Shown here: positions 35,708-45,177 of the stretch, piece after piece
How positions within the stretch are numbered: the stretch's first letter is position 1
How the letters are laid out: every line of letters starts with the position of its first letter
Assembly (NCBI GenBank): GCA_028289815.1
Contig: JAPYNQ010000059.1
Coordinates: forward strand, 1-45,430
Direction: 5' to 3'
Origin: Gammaproteobacteria bacterium
Lineage (GTDB): Bacteria > Pseudomonadota > Gammaproteobacteria > JAJDYQ01
Length of the DNA stretch: 45,430 nt
Program-made: the position numbers and the translations under genes
The notes under the pieces: model-generated
The model's input: the letters and a program-made list of their open reading frames with translations, nothing else
The model's database searches: none
What the model was told of the DNA's origin: nothing

Positions 35708-38386
35708 ATGTCCACGGCAGAGTTCGCGCCCTATGCACCCGTACTGGAAATACTGACAGTTGATTTAGACGATAAGCCGACATCCATTACCGCCTTCAAA
35801 AAAGCACTTTCCTCAGGACGAAATATACTGCAGGAACGCTTTCGGGCAGGTTCGTCGCCGAGAAAATTAACACGAGGCTATGCCCGATTTATTGACGAGG
35901 TATTGATACTGGCTTGGCAACCTGAACTTGCTCCTCATACGAAAGAGGCTACCCTGCTAGCTGTGGGCGGCTATGGCAGGAACGAGCTTTTTCCTTGCTC
36001 TGATATTGATCTCATGGTTCTGACCAGAGACAGTTTATCGGCGACAGCGAAGGAGAAGATACAAAAATTTCTTACCTTCCTTTGGGACATCGGTCTGGAG
36101 GTCGGACACAGCGTCCGAACAGTAAAAGAAACCGTCACCGAAGCAAAAAATGACATCACCGTTATTACCAATCTTCTTGAAGCCCGGCCGCTCAAAGGTT
36201 CTTCTGTTCTTTATGACCGGATACGCAGAGCGACTGCAAACAAACGCCTGTGGCCCAGCAAAAAATTCTATGCCGCCAAGATCCAAGAGCAGGAAAAGCG
36301 CCATAAGAAATACGAAGGTACGGCCTATAAGCTGGAACCTAATATCAAGGAAAGTCCAGGTGGGCTAAGGGATATTCATACCATTGGCTGGATAGCAAAA
36401 CGTCACTTTGAAACCCGTAAAATCACGATACTCAAAGATTCTGGTTTTTTAACTGAGGAGGAATTCAAAACTTTGCAGGAAGGCCGCGAGTATTTAAGCA
36501 AAATACGGATTTCATTACATTTATTAACAGACCGAGGCGAAGACCGTCTGTTATTCGATTTTCAACGCACCTTGGCCAAGCAGTTTGGCTACGAGGGCCG
36601 AGGTAATGAACCAATTGAACAATTCATGCAGAAATACTATCGCACAGTCATGGAACTAGGTCGGCTAAGTGAAATGCTGATTCAGCATTTCGATGAGGCC
36701 GTGCTACCCCAAGCATTCTGGCGTCCACGACGCATCACGCAACTTAATCGGCGTTTTCAGGTACATTATGGCTATCTTGAAGTGATCAATGAAGATATAT
36801 TCAGACGTTATCCTCAGGCACTTCTGGAAGTATTCCTTTTGCTCCAGCAGCATCCGGAACTTAAAGGTGTACGCGCTTCAACGATTCGCCTGATTCGACA
36901 TTATCGTCACCAAATAGATGATGTATCCCGTGATGACAGCCGGACGAAAAGCTATTTCTTGGAGATTCTACGGCAACCATGCGGTATCACTCGCGAGTTA
37001 CGCCGCATGAACCGCTATGGCATCCTAGCCGCTTATTTGCCAGAGTTTGAAAATATCGTCGGCAGAATGCAATACGATCTGTTTCATACCTATACAGTTG
37101 ATGAGCACACCCTATTTGTTATTCGTAATCTGAGACGCTTCACAGTGCCTGAACATCACCATGAATTTCCGCTGTGCAACCAGATCATGGCGACCCTGCC
37201 AAAACCGGAGATCATCTATATCGCCGGCCTTTACCACGACATTGCCAAGGGTCGAGGCGGTGACCATTCCAGTCTCGGCGCCGTCGATGCACGCGCTTTC
37301 TGTGAGCGCCATAACCTGAGTGGATACGATACTGACCTGATATGCTGGCTGGTGGAAAACCACCTTTCAATGTCTTCCACATCACAGAAACAAGATATTT
37401 CTGACCCGGATGTCATCGAGAAATTCGCTCGTCACATCGCCGACAATACGCGACTGAATTATCTCTACGTCTTGACTGTTGCTGATATATGTGCAACCAA
37501 TCCATCGTTATGGAATAACTGGAAGGCAAACCTGCTTAGCGATCTGTACCATGCCTGCAGAAACATGTACCGCCATGGACTAGGATCCAAGGAACTGGAA
37601 AAACTCAGTATTGAGTCCCGCCGTAAAGAGGCAAGTGACCACCTTTTAAAATCTGGCATAATCAGCACCCAGTTACAAACACTATGGGACCGTATGCCGC
37701 GTGAGTATTTCCTGCGTCACTCTGCAGACACCATTGTCTGGCATTCCACTACCATTCTTGGTTGTTCGGATAGCACGCCGCCTATCGTAAGCTGTCGTTA
37801 TGACGCACAGCGCGGTGTCAACAATGTGTTTATATACACCAGTGACCAAATCAGCCTATTTGCGCACTGCGCCAGCGCTCTGTCACAATTACAATTAAAT
37901 ATTCTTGACGCCCGAATCCTAGAAACCAATGACAGCTACGTGCTAGATACCTTTGTTGTGCTCAACGAGCAGGGCAAACCCATCAGCAACCCTGCAGACC
38001 TGGATATTATTGAAAACCGTGTACTGGAAGAAATCCAACTAGGTAACGCGCCAGTACGCCAGCGCATGGTCACCATTCCTAGGGCCTTAAAACAATTTAC
38101 ATTAAGAACCTCAGTGACATTTGAACAGGACAAGCGCTTGCAACGCACCCTGTTGAGGTTGCGCACTACCGACAGACCGGGCATACTAGCCGGTATCGGT
38201 CAGGTGTTCATGGAGCACAATGTGCGTCTTTATAATGCGAGAGTTGCCACATTTGGTGAACGTGTCGAGGATGTTTTTTATATTACCACTCAGGATAAAC
38301 GGTCAATTACCGACGAACTTCAGCTGGAGAACCTGAAGATGGCGATTATAGATACATTGTCCGTCCACAATGACTTGCCTGAATAA
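35708..38386 (+). CDS. glnD: Bifunctional uridylyltransferase / uridylyl-removing enzyme (PII sensor)
   Basis: An 892-residue nitrogen sensor that uridylylates PII proteins when glutamine is low and removes UMP when it is high. Domains in order: nucleotidyltransferase with GGYGRNELFPCSDIDL (86-101), a helical middle with KESPGGLRDIHTI, HD hydrolase with LYHDIAKGRGGDHS (around 510), and two C-terminal ACT domains that bind glutamine (the last starting LRLRTTDRPGILAGIGQVF). Length matches E. coli (890). All active-site motifs look intact. Confidence 0.98.
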   Translation: MSTAEFAPYAPVLEILTVDLDDKPTSITAFKKALSSGRNILQERFRAGSSPRKLTRGYARFIDEVLILAWQPELAPHTKEATLLAVGGYGRNELFPCSDIDLMVLTRDSLSATAKEKIQKFLTFLWDIGLEVGHSVRTVKETVTEAKNDITVITNLLEARPLKGSSVLYDRIRRATANKRLWPSKKFYAAKIQEQEKRHKKYEGTAYKLEPNIKESPGGLRDIHTIGWIAKRHFETRKITILKDSGFLTEEEFKTLQEGREYLSKIRISLHLLTDRGEDRLLFDFQRTLAKQFGYEGRGNEPIEQFMQKYYRTVMELGRLSEMLIQHFDEAVLPQAFWRPRRITQLNRRFQVHYGYLEVINEDIFRRYPQALLEVFLLLQQHPELKGVRASTIRLIRHYRHQIDDVSRDDSRTKSYFLEILRQPCGITRELRRMNRYGILAAYLPEFENIVGRMQYDLFHTYTVDEHTLFVIRNLRRFTVPEHHHEFPLCNQIMATLPKPEIIYIAGLYHDIAKGRGGDHSSLGAVDARAFCERHNLSGYDTDLICWLVENHLSMSSTSQKQDISDPDVIEKFARHIADNTRLNYLYVLTVADICATNPSLWNNWKANLLSDLYHACRNMYRHGLGSKELEKLSIESRRKEASDHLLKSGIISTQLQTLWDRMPREYFLRHSADTIVWHSTTILGCSDSTPPIVSCRYDAQRGVNNVFIYTSDQISLFAHCASALSQLQLNILDARILETNDSYVLDTFVVLNEQGKPISNPADLDIIENRVLEEIQLGNAPVRQRMVTIPRALKQFTLRTSVTFEQDKRLQRTLLRLRTTDRPGILAGIGQVFMEHNVRLYNARVATFGERVEDVFYITTQDKRSITDELQLENLKMAIIDTLSVHNDLPE

Positions 38387-38606
38387 CAGGCTGGCTAATG
38401 CCTCTATACGTCATAAATGGGCAACATATCCGTGACCTCTCGCCAAGCTGTTCGACCAAGCCTCACACAGCACTATCAGGAATAGATCATTTGATAGTAT
38501 ACACGCAAAAACCCGATACTGATGACCGGAACCCAAGGTATCCCTTATCTGCTGACCGCAATCTCCCAGCGATTAATTGGGATAGTAGAAAAACAACTTT
38601 CGCCCC
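38387..38606. other. Spacer after glnD
   Basis: About 220 bases with no convincing gene. A GCCTG/CAGGC dyad at 38377-38391 straddles the glnD stop codon but has no T-tract. An ATG at 38522 opens a 34-codon frame (MTGTQGIPYLL...) with no recognisable family. Confidence 0.4.
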
Positions 38607-38907
38607 TTGAAAATTATAGTTATTGACGATGAGTTAGAGAGACATTTTAGAAAAGACTCAGGTGAATTATCACCAACTTTGAATAAAGCTTATTATAAAG
38701 CTAAAGCCGGAGACGCGGAATACTATTATAATGTAATTCCGATATTTTAAGCCCAAAAGAATATTTGAAGTAGGATGTGGATATAGCACCAAGATAGGAG
38801 CAGCTGCAATCATGTATGCATTGAACCTTTTGAAAATCCGTGGCTTGAAAAACCTGACGTTACAGTTGTCCGAAAAAAGGTAGAATATCTTGGAACCGAT
38901 TTTTTTC
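38607..38907 (+). pseudogene. Fragment of a class I SAM-dependent methyltransferase
   Basis: Three pieces in two alternating frames together look like one protein. 38607-38750 reads LKIIVIDDELERHFRKDSGEL... to a TAA; 38749 onwards reads KPKRIFEVGCGYSTKIGAAAI, an AdoMet motif I; 38817 onwards reads CIEPFENPWLEKP and DVTVVRKKVEYLGTDFF, as expected downstream in the same fold. About 20 residues seem deleted between the last two pieces. After 38907 the frame dissolves into the oppositely oriented portal remnant. It cannot make a functional enzyme. Confidence 0.55.
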
Positions 38908-40215
38908 AGCGGCATCGAGTGCCTGCTCAAGCGGGTCGATGGAAGGCACGGGTGGCATGGCATTGGCCATTGGATGCCTGAGGTACGAGTACGGGCACTC
39001 GCCGGAAAAGTCGGTGCCGGGGTCGCTTGGGCAGACAACAGCTCGTCATCGTCATCCGGTTCCTTGAGTGCCAGCTTGGAGCGCACTTCGGAGGCGCTGA
39101 CATGGAGGCCAAGCGGCACCAGTAAAGCCCAAGGTCTCGGCGAGCATCTTGACGTCAGTCGGATCCTCACACCGGATGATGACCTGTGGCCAAGCGCTGC
39201 GCTCACCATGGTTGAGTTTAATGATCGGGATCACCAAGTCACGGCGCAGGGTGGCGGCCAGTTGGCGGGCGTCGGAATGTTCGATATCTTGACGCACCAG
39301 ATTATGCACCTGACCGAGGGCATAGCTGCCGCTGTTGCCGTCCTCCGTGGTCAAAGTCTGTCCCAACACGGCAATGCTGATCTGTCTGTCTATGTAAGCG
39401 ATGAGCTCGCGGTAGATTTCCGACCGGCCCCGCACGGTGGTATCTGCCACAAACTCAGTCATCATGTCCTCCGGCACGATGGCGGCGGCATCTACTGCGA
39501 CATTGCACACGGCCTTGAGCAGTTCTTTTTTATCTCTTTCATTTGCGGCCGGCCCGAACTTTCCCAGCCGCATCGGTTGACCATATGCCTCGCAGAAGCG
39601 CACCCAATCTTTCATGCCGAAATTTTTGAATAGCCAACCCCAAGCAGCGGCGCGGGCGATGCCGCCACGAATGGCTAGGCCGGACTTGGCCTTGGAGATA
39701 TGGACAATAAATTTATAGGGCTTTAGGTCAACCCAGCCGCCCTCGTCATCACGGCGCATCAGGCGGGTACCGGTGTCGCGGTCGAAGTCAAACCAGCGCG
39801 GTTGACGCCACTCGATCCGCTCCGGTATCCATTGTCGCTCTGACATATCCCACATGATCTCCGCGACGGCGTAGCCCTTGCTGATGGCATCGAGCAGATC
39901 AAACAGCTCGTCCTCAATCGCCTCACCACGGAAGTACTCACGCACCAGATCGGCATCGGCCACGTCCTTGGCGCTATCGGAGGCCGGTTCGATCTGCACG
40001 CCAATCTGTGCGACCTGCCGCCGGCGGGTTTGCGTCACGCCCAAATAATGCAGGTCGCGCTCCTCCATGATCTCTACTAACTCAACGTAACGCTCACTAG
40101 CCCCGTGACCGGGCACCTCCGAGTCCCTCAAGATGGCGGCAAGACGCTGGGGAGTGATCTTGCCTAGGTGACTGGTCGGCCAGATTGACCTCACGCCGGT
40201 AACGGAGGCACCGGC
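38908..40215 (-). pseudogene. Decayed Mu-like phage portal protein (gp29/DUF935 type)
   Basis: The main frame (40194..about 39130) reads as a Mu gp29-like portal: SIWPTSHLGKITPQRLAAILRDSE, HYLGVTQTRRRQVAQIG, WRQPRWFDFDRD, YGQPMRLGKFG, DRQISIAVLGQTLTTEDGNSGSYALGQVHN. It then shifts frame near 39125 (LVPLGLHVSASEVRSKLALKEP with a DDDDELL tail) and again near 38960-39000 (PPVPSIDPLEQALDAA). The family-like text continues upstream of the GTG at 40194 (ASVTG) into a stop, so the natural start is lost. No other phage genes flank it. In phages it would form the portal vertex of the capsid. Confidence 0.75.
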
Positions 40216-41295
40216 ACAAGATTACGGAAAAATCATATCCACATACTCCATCGCCCACACCATTTCACTCGCTCACCACGGATAGGGCAAGCTTCACTTG
40301 TTACCCAAATAGAATGCTCCAAACTGAAAGATTCTGAATTGCTCAGGACTGGACAGTAGTTCGAAGAGACAAGCCGTTAATAAGCAAAAAGCACCCTATG
40401 CCGGGAAAAGCTGGCGCCCGGGTCCAAGAGAATATTTTTTAGGGGCAGTCTGACCAAGGGTCGCGCCCTGATCGTGGCCATATCCAAGCTCAGTAACCAA
40501 CCCCCTACCCGAGTCTTCTCTGAAAAATGCTTCCGAGTTAACCCCCCCCCTAAACATCCAGTAGGTGACCACCGATAGCAGCAGTTGTTCTAAAGACTTG
40601 TCTGATCGCTTCCTACATATTCACACTGCCCAAGAGTAGTTCATGGATTTTCATAAGGGCCTACTGTTCACAGGCTTGGGGCTGTTTAGCGAAAGACTGG
40701 ACGGTTGACTGGCAATACAGCGACACTCGGCCACGCAAAAGATAATCACCAAGAGGCACAACCCCGATGTACCTACAAGACTTAGACACCCAAGGCATGG
40801 CAACATCGGCCAAAGGGACCGGGGAAATACCAGATCAGAACTGAACAACAGGAAAATTCTGAAACTAGGCCGGCACAAGCTGGAACAGTTGCTCGGTCTG
40901 TAAAACGTCAAAATGCTGTTTTACAGCCAGCTTCGGCTAAAGATGAGCTAGATAATTCTCATATTTTTCCTCAATGATGCCGTGAGCCTGACGGCTCCCC
41001 AGCTTCGATCAAAAAATGCAGGTTACGGGACTTGTACGAGGCATTGGTAACCGATATTTGACAAATTTGCTCACCCGCCACTGCCTAGATGATCGAGATC
41101 CGATCAACTTCTTGATTACTCCAGAGAATAATCCCATCGGATCATAGCACCTCATCCCCGATAGTCTATTTGCTACTTCAGGCGGACACCATTAAAAAAA
41201 ATGTTGGATTACAAGATATTATGAACTACTATTGCCACTATTCTGTGGAAATAAAGCTGGAGACCAGCAATTCCAATAATGTTACAAGGTGAACA
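40216..41295. other. 1.1-kb region without a recognisable gene
   Basis: No frame here shows convincing family features on either strand. A run of nine C lies at 40542-40550. One plus-strand frame around 40820-40970 stays open with a plausible but unrecognised composition and ends TGA. The region may hold further decayed mobile DNA plus the promoter for pilB. AAGGTGA at 41285-41291 is the pilB ribosome binding site. Confidence 0.45.
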
Positions 41296-43014
41296 ATGGC
41301 AGTAACAAACCCATCACCAAAATTAGGTGGCTTGCCACGTCGGCTGGTTGTTGACGGGTTCATCACTGAAAAAACTGCTCAAAAAGTTACTGAAGAGGCC
41401 CAAAAGGAAAAGCTCCCCTTCGTTACGCGGCTGGTAAAGTCTGAAGCATTGGACGCCATAACTATTGCCAATGCTGCCTCTCAGGAATTCGGCGTTCCGG
41501 TCATGGATATTAGTGCGCTTGATCTTGAGGATGTCCCAGTAGACTTGGTTGATGAAAAGCTCATCATCCGACACCATGCACTACCTATTTTCAAGCGTGG
41601 TAAGCGGCTCTATGTAGCAGTATCTGACCCTACGAACCTTCAGGCTCTGGACGAAATTAAATTTAACACCGGCCTAAATACCGATCTGGTCCTTGTTGAA
41701 GAAGACAAATTAGCCATAGTCATTGAAAAAATACTGTCTAAGCAGGACAACACGCTCGAGAATATGGACCTTGATGAAGATCTGGACAATATTGATACCA
41801 TTGATGAGAGCGCTCAGGAAAACGATGCTATAGGAGCAGGAGAAGACGACGCGCCTGTCGTGCGCTTTGTCAATAAGGTACTGACAGATGCCATTAATAA
41901 AGGAGCGTCTGACCTGCATTTTGAACCTTATGAAAAAAGCTATCGTGTCCGTTTTCGCATGGATGGCATGTTGCAGGAAATCGCATCACCGCCACAAAAT
42001 CTGGCACCAAGGATTGCAGCGCGCCTAAAGGTCATGTCCCGCATGAATATCGCCGAGCGACGTATCCCTCAGGACGGTAGAATCAAACTCAAAATATCCA
42101 AAAAACGGGCTATCGACTTTCGCGTCAATACCTGCCCCACTCTTTTCGGCGAGAAACTCTGTTTGCGTATTCTGGATCCCTCCAGCGCTCAGATGGGCAT
42201 TGATATGTTAGGATATGAACCTGAGCAGAAACAGATATATATGAAAAACCTGATGAAGCCCTATGGCATGTTTCTGGTCACCGGGCCCACTGGTAGCGGT
42301 AAAACCGTGTCACTTTACACTGGCGTTAATATCCTAAATACCGTTGATCGCAATATCTCCACTGCAGAAGATCCGGTGGAAATTAACCTGCCCGGCGTTA
42401 ATCAGGTCAATGTTGACGAAAAAACCGGCATGAATTTTTCAGCTGCCCTCAAGGCATTCTTACGTCAGGACCCCGACATTATCCTAGTTGGTGAGATTCG
42501 AGACCTTGAAACCGGCGGCATTGCCATAAAGGCCGCCCAGACCGGTCATATGGTTATGTCCACTTTGCATACCAATGATGCACCACAAACTATTACCCGT
42601 ATGGTAAATATGGGAATCCCCCCATTTAATATTGCCTCCGCGGTGAATGTTATTATCGCACAACGGCTGGGACGCCGTCTGCACAAAGCCAGCAAAGTCA
42701 TTGCGGATATTCCCAAAGAAACCCTGCTTAAAGAAGGTTTTACAGAGGAAGACCTCTCCGACCAAGATTTCAAGCTTTACTCTCCTGGCGATTCTGAGGA
42801 AGCTCCCGGAGGCTATAAAGGTCGTGTCGGCATTTATCAGGTTATGCCTATTTCAGAGGCTATGGGGCGCTTGATCATGAAAGAAGCAAACGCATATGAA
42901 TTGGCTGATCAGGCTAAAGCCGAAGGCATTAACGACATTAGACGTTCTGGACTGCTAAAGGCCATACAAGGCGTAACCAGTCTGGAAGAAATTAACCGAG
43001 TAACCGCTGAATAA
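41296..43014 (+). CDS. pilB: Type IV pilus assembly ATPase PilB
   Basis: A 572-residue hexameric ATPase that powers pilus extension. An N-terminal MshEN-like region (ITIANAASQEFGVPVMD) is followed by the motor: Walker A GPTGSGKT (330-337), Walker B DPDIILVGEIRD (392-403) and the His box HMVMSTLHTNDA. Unusually, the four cysteines that bind zinc in PilB/GspE (RLCxxCK and GCxxC) are absent: His463 and Ser466 in RLHKASK, Ser500 and Ala503 in SPGDSEEAPGG. Flanking residues fit normal PilB well, so this is loss of the site and not misreading. AAGGTGA supports the start. Confidence 0.96.
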   Translation: MAVTNPSPKLGGLPRRLVVDGFITEKTAQKVTEEAQKEKLPFVTRLVKSEALDAITIANAASQEFGVPVMDISALDLEDVPVDLVDEKLIIRHHALPIFKRGKRLYVAVSDPTNLQALDEIKFNTGLNTDLVLVEEDKLAIVIEKILSKQDNTLENMDLDEDLDNIDTIDESAQENDAIGAGEDDAPVVRFVNKVLTDAINKGASDLHFEPYEKSYRVRFRMDGMLQEIASPPQNLAPRIAARLKVMSRMNIAERRIPQDGRIKLKISKKRAIDFRVNTCPTLFGEKLCLRILDPSSAQMGIDMLGYEPEQKQIYMKNLMKPYGMFLVTGPTGSGKTVSLYTGVNILNTVDRNISTAEDPVEINLPGVNQVNVDEKTGMNFSAALKAFLRQDPDIILVGEIRDLETGGIAIKAAQTGHMVMSTLHTNDAPQTITRMVNMGIPPFNIASAVNVIIAQRLGRRLHKASKVIADIPKETLLKEGFTEEDLSDQDFKLYSPGDSEEAPGGYKGRVGIYQVMPISEAMGRLIMKEANAYELADQAKAEGINDIRRSGLLKAIQGVTSLEEINRVTAE

Positions 43015-43030
43015 CAGAGGGCTGCACCCT

Positions 43031-44242
43031 ATGGCATCGACAAGCGATCTGGTATTTACCTACGAGGGCAAAGATGCACAAGGACGCGCTGTAGTGGGCG
43101 AACTCGTCTGCCAATCTGAGGCCATTGCCAAAGCACAATTACGTAAACAGGGAATCATCTCCAAAAAACTCAAGCGGAAAAAGAAAAAAACTGGTGGTAA
43201 GGCCGTTACGCCCGGAGACATCGCAACATTCGCACGTCAGATGACCACCATGATGCGGGCCGGTGTCCCGATGATCCAAGCCTTTGAAATTGTGGGCCGT
43301 GGCCACGAAAAACCCAAAATGCAGGACCTCATACTGGCACTTAAAACTGATGTTGAAGGCGGCATTAACCTCGCCGACGCCTTGGAAAAACATCCTCTCT
43401 ATTTCGATGATCTTTTCGTACAGCTGGTACGCGCTGGTGAACAATCGGGCGCTCTGGAGAGCCTGCTGGATAAAATTGCCACCTACAAGGAAAAAAACGA
43501 GGCATTAAAAGGTAAAATCAAAAAAGCGATGTTCTATCCAATTGCCGTTATCGTAGTAGCCATGATCGTAAGTTCCATTCTCCTGATCTTCGTGGTGCCC
43601 CAATTCAAGGAGGTATTTGCAAGTTTTGGCGCTGAATTGCCGGCATTTACACAGCTGGTAATCAATATGTCCGAATGGTTGCAGGCAAACTGGTACATCG
43701 CCCTATTTCTCGTTGTCGGTATTGTTTACGCCTTTCTGGAGGCGAACAAGCGTTCGAAGGGATTTCATAAGTTCCTTGACCGGGTTATATTAAAATTGCC
43801 GATTGTCGGACCAATTCTTGTTCAGGCAACCATCGCCCGGTTTGCCAACACCATGGCAACAATGTTTGCCGCTGGTGTACCACTGGTTGAGGCCATGGAC
43901 TCGGTGGCTGGTGCATCGGGTAATGTTATCTATGAAGAAGCAATCAAAAAAATGAAGAATGATATCTCCGCCGGCACACAACTACAGACTTCAATGCGTA
44001 CACATGGCGCTGACCTTTTCCCCAATATGGTCATCCAGATGGTTTCCATTGGCGAAGAATCCGGCCAGCTGGACAATATGCTGAATAAAGTCGCTGAATT
44101 TTACGAAGAGCTGGTCGATAATGCGATTGATGGCCTCACATCGTTACTTGAACCTCTCATTATGGCTTTTCTCGGGGTGGTCGTTGGTGGCCTTGTCGTC
44201 GCCATGTACCTGCCAATATTCAAACTGGGTGCAGTGGTTTAG
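43031..44242 (+). CDS. pilC: Type IV pilus inner membrane platform protein PilC
   Basis: A 403-residue polytopic membrane protein that anchors the PilB motor. Two repeats of the T2SSF domain are visible, each beginning FARQMTTMMRAGVPMIQAFE and FANTMATMFAAGVPLVEAMD, with three membrane helices (around 170-195, 220-240 and 375-395). EQSGALESLLDKIA and EESGQLDNMLNKVA are the paired conserved segments. GAGGG precedes the start. It follows pilB by 16 bases. Confidence 0.96.
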   Translation: MASTSDLVFTYEGKDAQGRAVVGELVCQSEAIAKAQLRKQGIISKKLKRKKKKTGGKAVTPGDIATFARQMTTMMRAGVPMIQAFEIVGRGHEKPKMQDLILALKTDVEGGINLADALEKHPLYFDDLFVQLVRAGEQSGALESLLDKIATYKEKNEALKGKIKKAMFYPIAVIVVAMIVSSILLIFVVPQFKEVFASFGAELPAFTQLVINMSEWLQANWYIALFLVVGIVYAFLEANKRSKGFHKFLDRVILKLPIVGPILVQATIARFANTMATMFAAGVPLVEAMDSVAGASGNVIYEEAIKKMKNDISAGTQLQTSMRTHGADLFPNMVIQMVSIGEESGQLDNMLNKVAEFYEELVDNAIDGLTSLLEPLIMAFLGVVVGGLVVAMYLPIFKLGAVV

Positions 44243-44296
44243 TACTCTTTAGGACTCTGCCTTAAGGATTAGCTCAATCTTATATCGGCAAAGTTT

Positions 44297-45175
44297 ATGG
44301 ATTTCATCAACCTCATCCTGAATTCCACCTTTCTCGTATTTCTATTGGTATTTATAAGCGGCGCAGCAATTGGCAGCTTTCTCAATGTTGTCATCCACCG
44401 TCTGCCACTGATAATGTACAAAGACTGGTCAGAACAGTGTAAGGAAATACAAGGCAACCCGCTCATGGAAATGATCCCTGAAGATCGTATATCTCTCGCT
44501 GCCCCAGCATCGCGCTGCCCCAAATGCGCATCGCCAATCACTCCTATGCAAAATATTCCAATCCTTAGTTATTTGATGCTCGGGAAAAAATGCGCAAATT
44601 GCGGCACACAAATCAGTATACGCTACTTTCTGGTTGAAGCCTGCTGCAGCCTGCTTGCGATTTTTCTAGTGTTTCGCTATGGACCTACCATGCAAACTAT
44701 TTTCTATCTCGCATTTACATTTATGCTGATCCCCATGGCTTTTATTGATATAGAGCACAAGTTATTACCTGACTCTATAACCTATCTCGCTCTCTGGACA
44801 GGTATCATTTATAGCCTGACCGGCTACAGTATAACGCTAGAAAACAGCGTCTATGGAGTACTTATCGGATATTTATTACTTTGGAGTGTTTACGCTAGCT
44901 TCAAGGTTATCACAGGCAAAGAAGGCATGGGTTATGGTGACTTTAAATTATTGGCAGCTATAGGTGCCTGGGTTGGCTGGAAAATGTTATTACCTGTCAT
45001 TCTTATTGCTTCAGTCGTTGGAACAATTATCAGCGTAGCGATACTTGTACTATCGAAAAAAAGCAATGACACACAGTCTCAGACAATACCTTTCGGCCCA
45101 TATCTTGCTCTAGGTGGATGGATCACCCTGTTATGGGGAACTGATCTGACCCGCTGGTATTTAAACCAGTTTTAA
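44297..45175 (+). CDS. pilD: Prepilin leader peptidase / N-methyltransferase PilD
   Basis: A 292-residue inner-membrane aspartic protease that cleaves and N-methylates prepilins and pseudopilins. The N-terminal cytoplasmic loop has the four zinc cysteines Cys74, Cys77, Cys99 and Cys102 (CPKC and CANC). The catalytic aspartates are Asp151 in the FIDIEHKLLPD motif and Asp215 in GMGYGDFKLL. Seven or eight membrane helices are apparent. No pilin gene lies nearby in the window. Confidence 0.96.
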   Translation: MDFINLILNSTFLVFLLVFISGAAIGSFLNVVIHRLPLIMYKDWSEQCKEIQGNPLMEMIPEDRISLAAPASRCPKCASPITPMQNIPILSYLMLGKKCANCGTQISIRYFLVEACCSLLAIFLVFRYGPTMQTIFYLAFTFMLIPMAFIDIEHKLLPDSITYLALWTGIIYSLTGYSITLENSVYGVLIGYLLLWSVYASFKVITGKEGMGYGDFKLLAAIGAWVGWKMLLPVILIASVVGTIISVAILVLSKKSNDTQSQTIPFGPYLALGGWITLLWGTDLTRWYLNQF

Positions 45176-45177
45176 AT

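Noticed and set aside
38398-38610. 70-codon plus-strand frame after glnD
   Set aside because: No recognisable features and it lies in a decayed region with broken genes in other frames.
40651-40911. 86-codon minus-strand frame in the unexplained region
   Set aside because: Cys/Ser/Leu-rich composition typical of chance frames; no motif or ribosome binding site.
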